A stretch of DNA of 64,000 nt from positions 434,001 to 498,000 of the forward strand of contig NZ_RAQI01000002.1 in the NCBI RefSeq assembly GCF_003610465.1. Direction: 5' to 3'. The notes under the pieces were generated by a model. It made no database searches, was not told where the DNA came from, and saw nothing but the letters and a program-made list of their open reading frames with translations. A program made the position numbers and the translations under genes. Below are positions 62,307 through 64,000 of the stretch, piece by piece (positions within the stretch are counted from its first letter, which is position 1; each line of letters starts with the position of its first letter). The stretch comes from Xenorhabdus ehlersii. Lineage in GTDB: Bacteria; Pseudomonadota; Gammaproteobacteria; Enterobacterales; Enterobacteriaceae.

Positions 62307-63656
62307 ATGTTAGGGTTAACTGCCCTTGAACTCGCAAGGATACAATTCGCCTTTACTGTTTCTTTTCACATTATCTTTCCTGCCATTACCATAGGCTTGG
62401 CAAGCTTTCTGGCGGTATTGGAAGGCTTATGGCTTAAAACACGTAATACGGACTACAAAACGTTATATCATTTCTGGTCAAAAATTTTTGCGGTTAATTT
62501 CGGTATGGGAGTTGTTTCTGGCTTGGTGATGGCTTATCAGTTCGGCACCAACTGGAGTTTCTTTTCTGATTTTGCCGGTACCATTACAGGCCCGTTGTTG
62601 GTATATGAGGTGCTGACCGCATTTTTTCTTGAGGCTGGATTCCTTGGTGTCATGCTGTTTGGCTGGCATCGGGTCGGAGAAAAGCTACATTTTTTCTCAA
62701 CTTGTATGGTGGCACTCGGCACAATTATTTCTACATTCTGGATATTGGCCTCTAATAGCTGGATGCAAACACCACAAGGCCATGAAATTATAGATAATCT
62801 AGTTGTTCCTGTTGATTGGTTCGCGGTGATTTTCAATCCATCTTTCCCCTATCGCCTGCTGCATATGGGGACCGCGGCATTCCTGGCCTCAGCATTTTTC
62901 ATTGCTGCTTCTGCTGCCTGGCATTTGCTGAAAGGCAATGATTCATCCGCCATGCGGAAAATGTTGTCAATGGCGATGTGGATGATCCTGATTATTGCCC
63001 CATTACAAGCCGTGATTGGCGATATGCACGGATTGAATACGTTAAAACATCAACCGGCTAAAATCGCTGCGATGGAAGGTCATTGGGAAAATCATCCTGG
63101 TGAAGCCACCCCACTGATTCTATTTGGCATTCCCAATCAGGAAGCAGAAGAGACACGTTATGCAGTCAAAATCCCCTATCTTGCCAGCCTGATTCTGACA
63201 CACAGTCTGGATAAACAAGTTCCGGCACTGAAAGAATTTGCCCCGGAAGATCGCCCAAATGCTTTTATGGTGTTTTGGTCATTTCGCATCATGGTGGGAT
63301 TGGGGATTTTGATGATTTTTGCCGGCGCCTGGGGACTATGGTTGCGTTATAAAAAACGCCTGTATGAAAACCCGCTCTTCCTCCGCTTTATGCTTTTGAT
63401 GGCACCTTCCGGCCTTATTGCAATTCTGGCAGGCTGGTTCACAACAGAAATTGGCCGCCAACCGTGGGTCGTCTACGGCTTAATGCGCACCAAAGATGCG
63501 GTATCTGCACACGGTGAAATCCACATGAGCATCAGCCTACTTATTTTCTTTGTCGTCTATGCCGCCGTCTTCGGTGTTGGTTACGCCTATATGATGAAAC
63601 TTATCCGTAAAGGTCTTCCACCAGTCCCAAATAAGGAGTCAGTAAATGGGCATTGA
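62307..63656 (+). CDS. cioA: Cytochrome bd-type quinol oxidase subunit I, cyanide-insensitive type
   Basis: 449 residues with about nine membrane helices. Haem ligands and quinol residues of CydA are seen in FHIIFPAITIGLASF (His near the N-terminus), GWHRVGEK, and the later FSGGWFTTEIGRQPWVVYG-like AGWFTTEIGRQPWVV. The Q-loop is short, as in CioA-type enzymes rather than E. coli CydA (over 500 residues). It oxidises ubiquinol and reduces oxygen in the inner membrane. AGAGGTC precedes the ATG. The next gene overlaps its end by 11 bases. Confidence 0.93.
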   Translation: MLGLTALELARIQFAFTVSFHIIFPAITIGLASFLAVLEGLWLKTRNTDYKTLYHFWSKIFAVNFGMGVVSGLVMAYQFGTNWSFFSDFAGTITGPLLVYEVLTAFFLEAGFLGVMLFGWHRVGEKLHFFSTCMVALGTIISTFWILASNSWMQTPQGHEIIDNLVVPVDWFAVIFNPSFPYRLLHMGTAAFLASAFFIAASAAWHLLKGNDSSAMRKMLSMAMWMILIIAPLQAVIGDMHGLNTLKHQPAKIAAMEGHWENHPGEATPLILFGIPNQEAEETRYAVKIPYLASLILTHSLDKQVPALKEFAPEDRPNAFMVFWSFRIMVGLGILMIFAGAWGLWLRYKKRLYENPLFLRFMLLMAPSGLIAILAGWFTTEIGRQPWVVYGLMRTKDAVSAHGEIHMSISLLIFFVVYAAVFGVGYAYMMKLIRKGLPPVPNKESVNGH

Positions 63657-64000
63657 TCTTCCTCTCATTTGGTTCCTGATCATCATATTTAGCACCATGA
63701 TGTATATCGTGATGGATGGTTTTGATCTTGGAATCGGCATCTTATATCCAGCGATTAAAGAGCAATCCGATCGTGATCTGATGATGAATTCTGTTGCTCC
63801 TGTCTGGGATGGTAATGAAACTTGGTTAGTGCTGGGAGGCGCTGGGTTATTTGGCGCGTTCCCACTGGCTTATGCGGTAGTTTTAGATGCATTGGCAATC
63901 CCATTGACCATTATGTTATTGGGCCTGATATTTCGTGGTGTTGCTTTTGAATTTCGTTTCAAGGCCACACCAAAGCACCAACACTTCTGGGATAAGGCAT
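63646..64000 (+). CDS. cioB: Cytochrome bd oxidase subunit II, partial
   Basis: ATG 63646 with AAGGAG upstream; the frame is open to the window end (118 residues). MGIDLPLIWFLIIIFSTMMY, VMDGFDLGIGILYP and APVWDGNETWLVLGG are the conserved CydB/CioB N-terminus. It overlaps cioA, so both are coupled. A small third subunit gene (CydX-like) would be expected beyond the window. Confidence 0.93.
   Translation, partial: MGIDLPLIWFLIIIFSTMMYIVMDGFDLGIGILYPAIKEQSDRDLMMNSVAPVWDGNETWLVLGGAGLFGAFPLAYAVVLDALAIPLTIMLLGLIFRGVAFEFRFKATPKHQHFWDKA

Overview
The window reads as an AT-rich chromosomal segment of a gamma-proteobacterium of the Morganellaceae type (Xenorhabdus/Photorhabdus-like; inferred, not proven). 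Support: the enterobacterial block tRNA-Gly/tRNA-Cys/tRNA-Leu, pgsA, uvrC, uvrY; close homologues of E. coli YdcR, YegD, YhhY, CycA and Ves; many decayed IS elements; VgrG/PAAR cargo; and secreted protease and toxin-like proteins.

Layout. 1-8.3 kb: end of a Ves/HutD gene, a Fur-box-controlled five-gene iron uptake operon (P19, cupredoxin, FTR1 permease, EfeO-type M75 protein, EfeB-type DyP peroxidase), ydcR and yegD. 8.3-11.3 kb: decayed DNA with a transporter remnant, a secreted zinc metalloprotease and broken IS5/IS1 copies. 11.4-23.4 kb: a scrambled lambdoid prophage remnant with a DUF1441-Rz chimera, an Acb2-like cyclic-nucleotide sponge, a clan-CD-like protein, Doc, HicAB and HigBA toxin-antitoxin modules, a broken antirepressor, DUF1367/Ref/Q genes, an IS4 copy, an IS5 copy and a 5'-truncated integrase. 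23.4-43.6 kb: a P4-type satellite island next to tRNA-Leu. It carries a Mokosh-like defence locus (kinase-like, helicase, PLD nuclease), a Ner-like regulator, a C4-type antisense RNA, a second tyrosine recombinase, an orphan VgrG/DUF4123/PAAR cluster with effector and candidate immunity gene, P4 alpha with its origin iterons, AlpA, and a P4-type integrase. 43.6-50.4 kb: conserved chromosome (tRNAs, pgsA, uvrC, uvrY, small genes, a DMT exporter with a divergent LysR regulator). 51-53.7 kb: an M29-peptidase-like gene followed by a 39-residue peptide gene, a candidate peptide natural-product locus, then a GNAT and an NTF2-like gene. 53.8-59.5 kb: cycA, tRNA-Lys(CTT), a HigB2/HigA2 pair and nested IS elements. 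59.5-62.2 kb: two paralogous small secreted proteins resembling AB5-toxin B subunits flanking a larger secreted protein, then an IS982 remnant. 62.3-64 kb: a cyanide-insensitive-type cytochrome bd operon (cioAB), cut by the window end.

Most notable: the Mokosh-like locus whose kinase and helicase reading frames meet at an A8 run; the M29-like gene plus micropeptide; the B-subunit-like pair, one copy out of frame at an A7 run; the effector pair upstream of vgrG; an orphan C4 RNA with its two complementary target segments; and a set of related hairpins beside the P4-type integrase. Many genes are broken by single-base changes in homopolymers, so some frameshifts could be sequencing errors.
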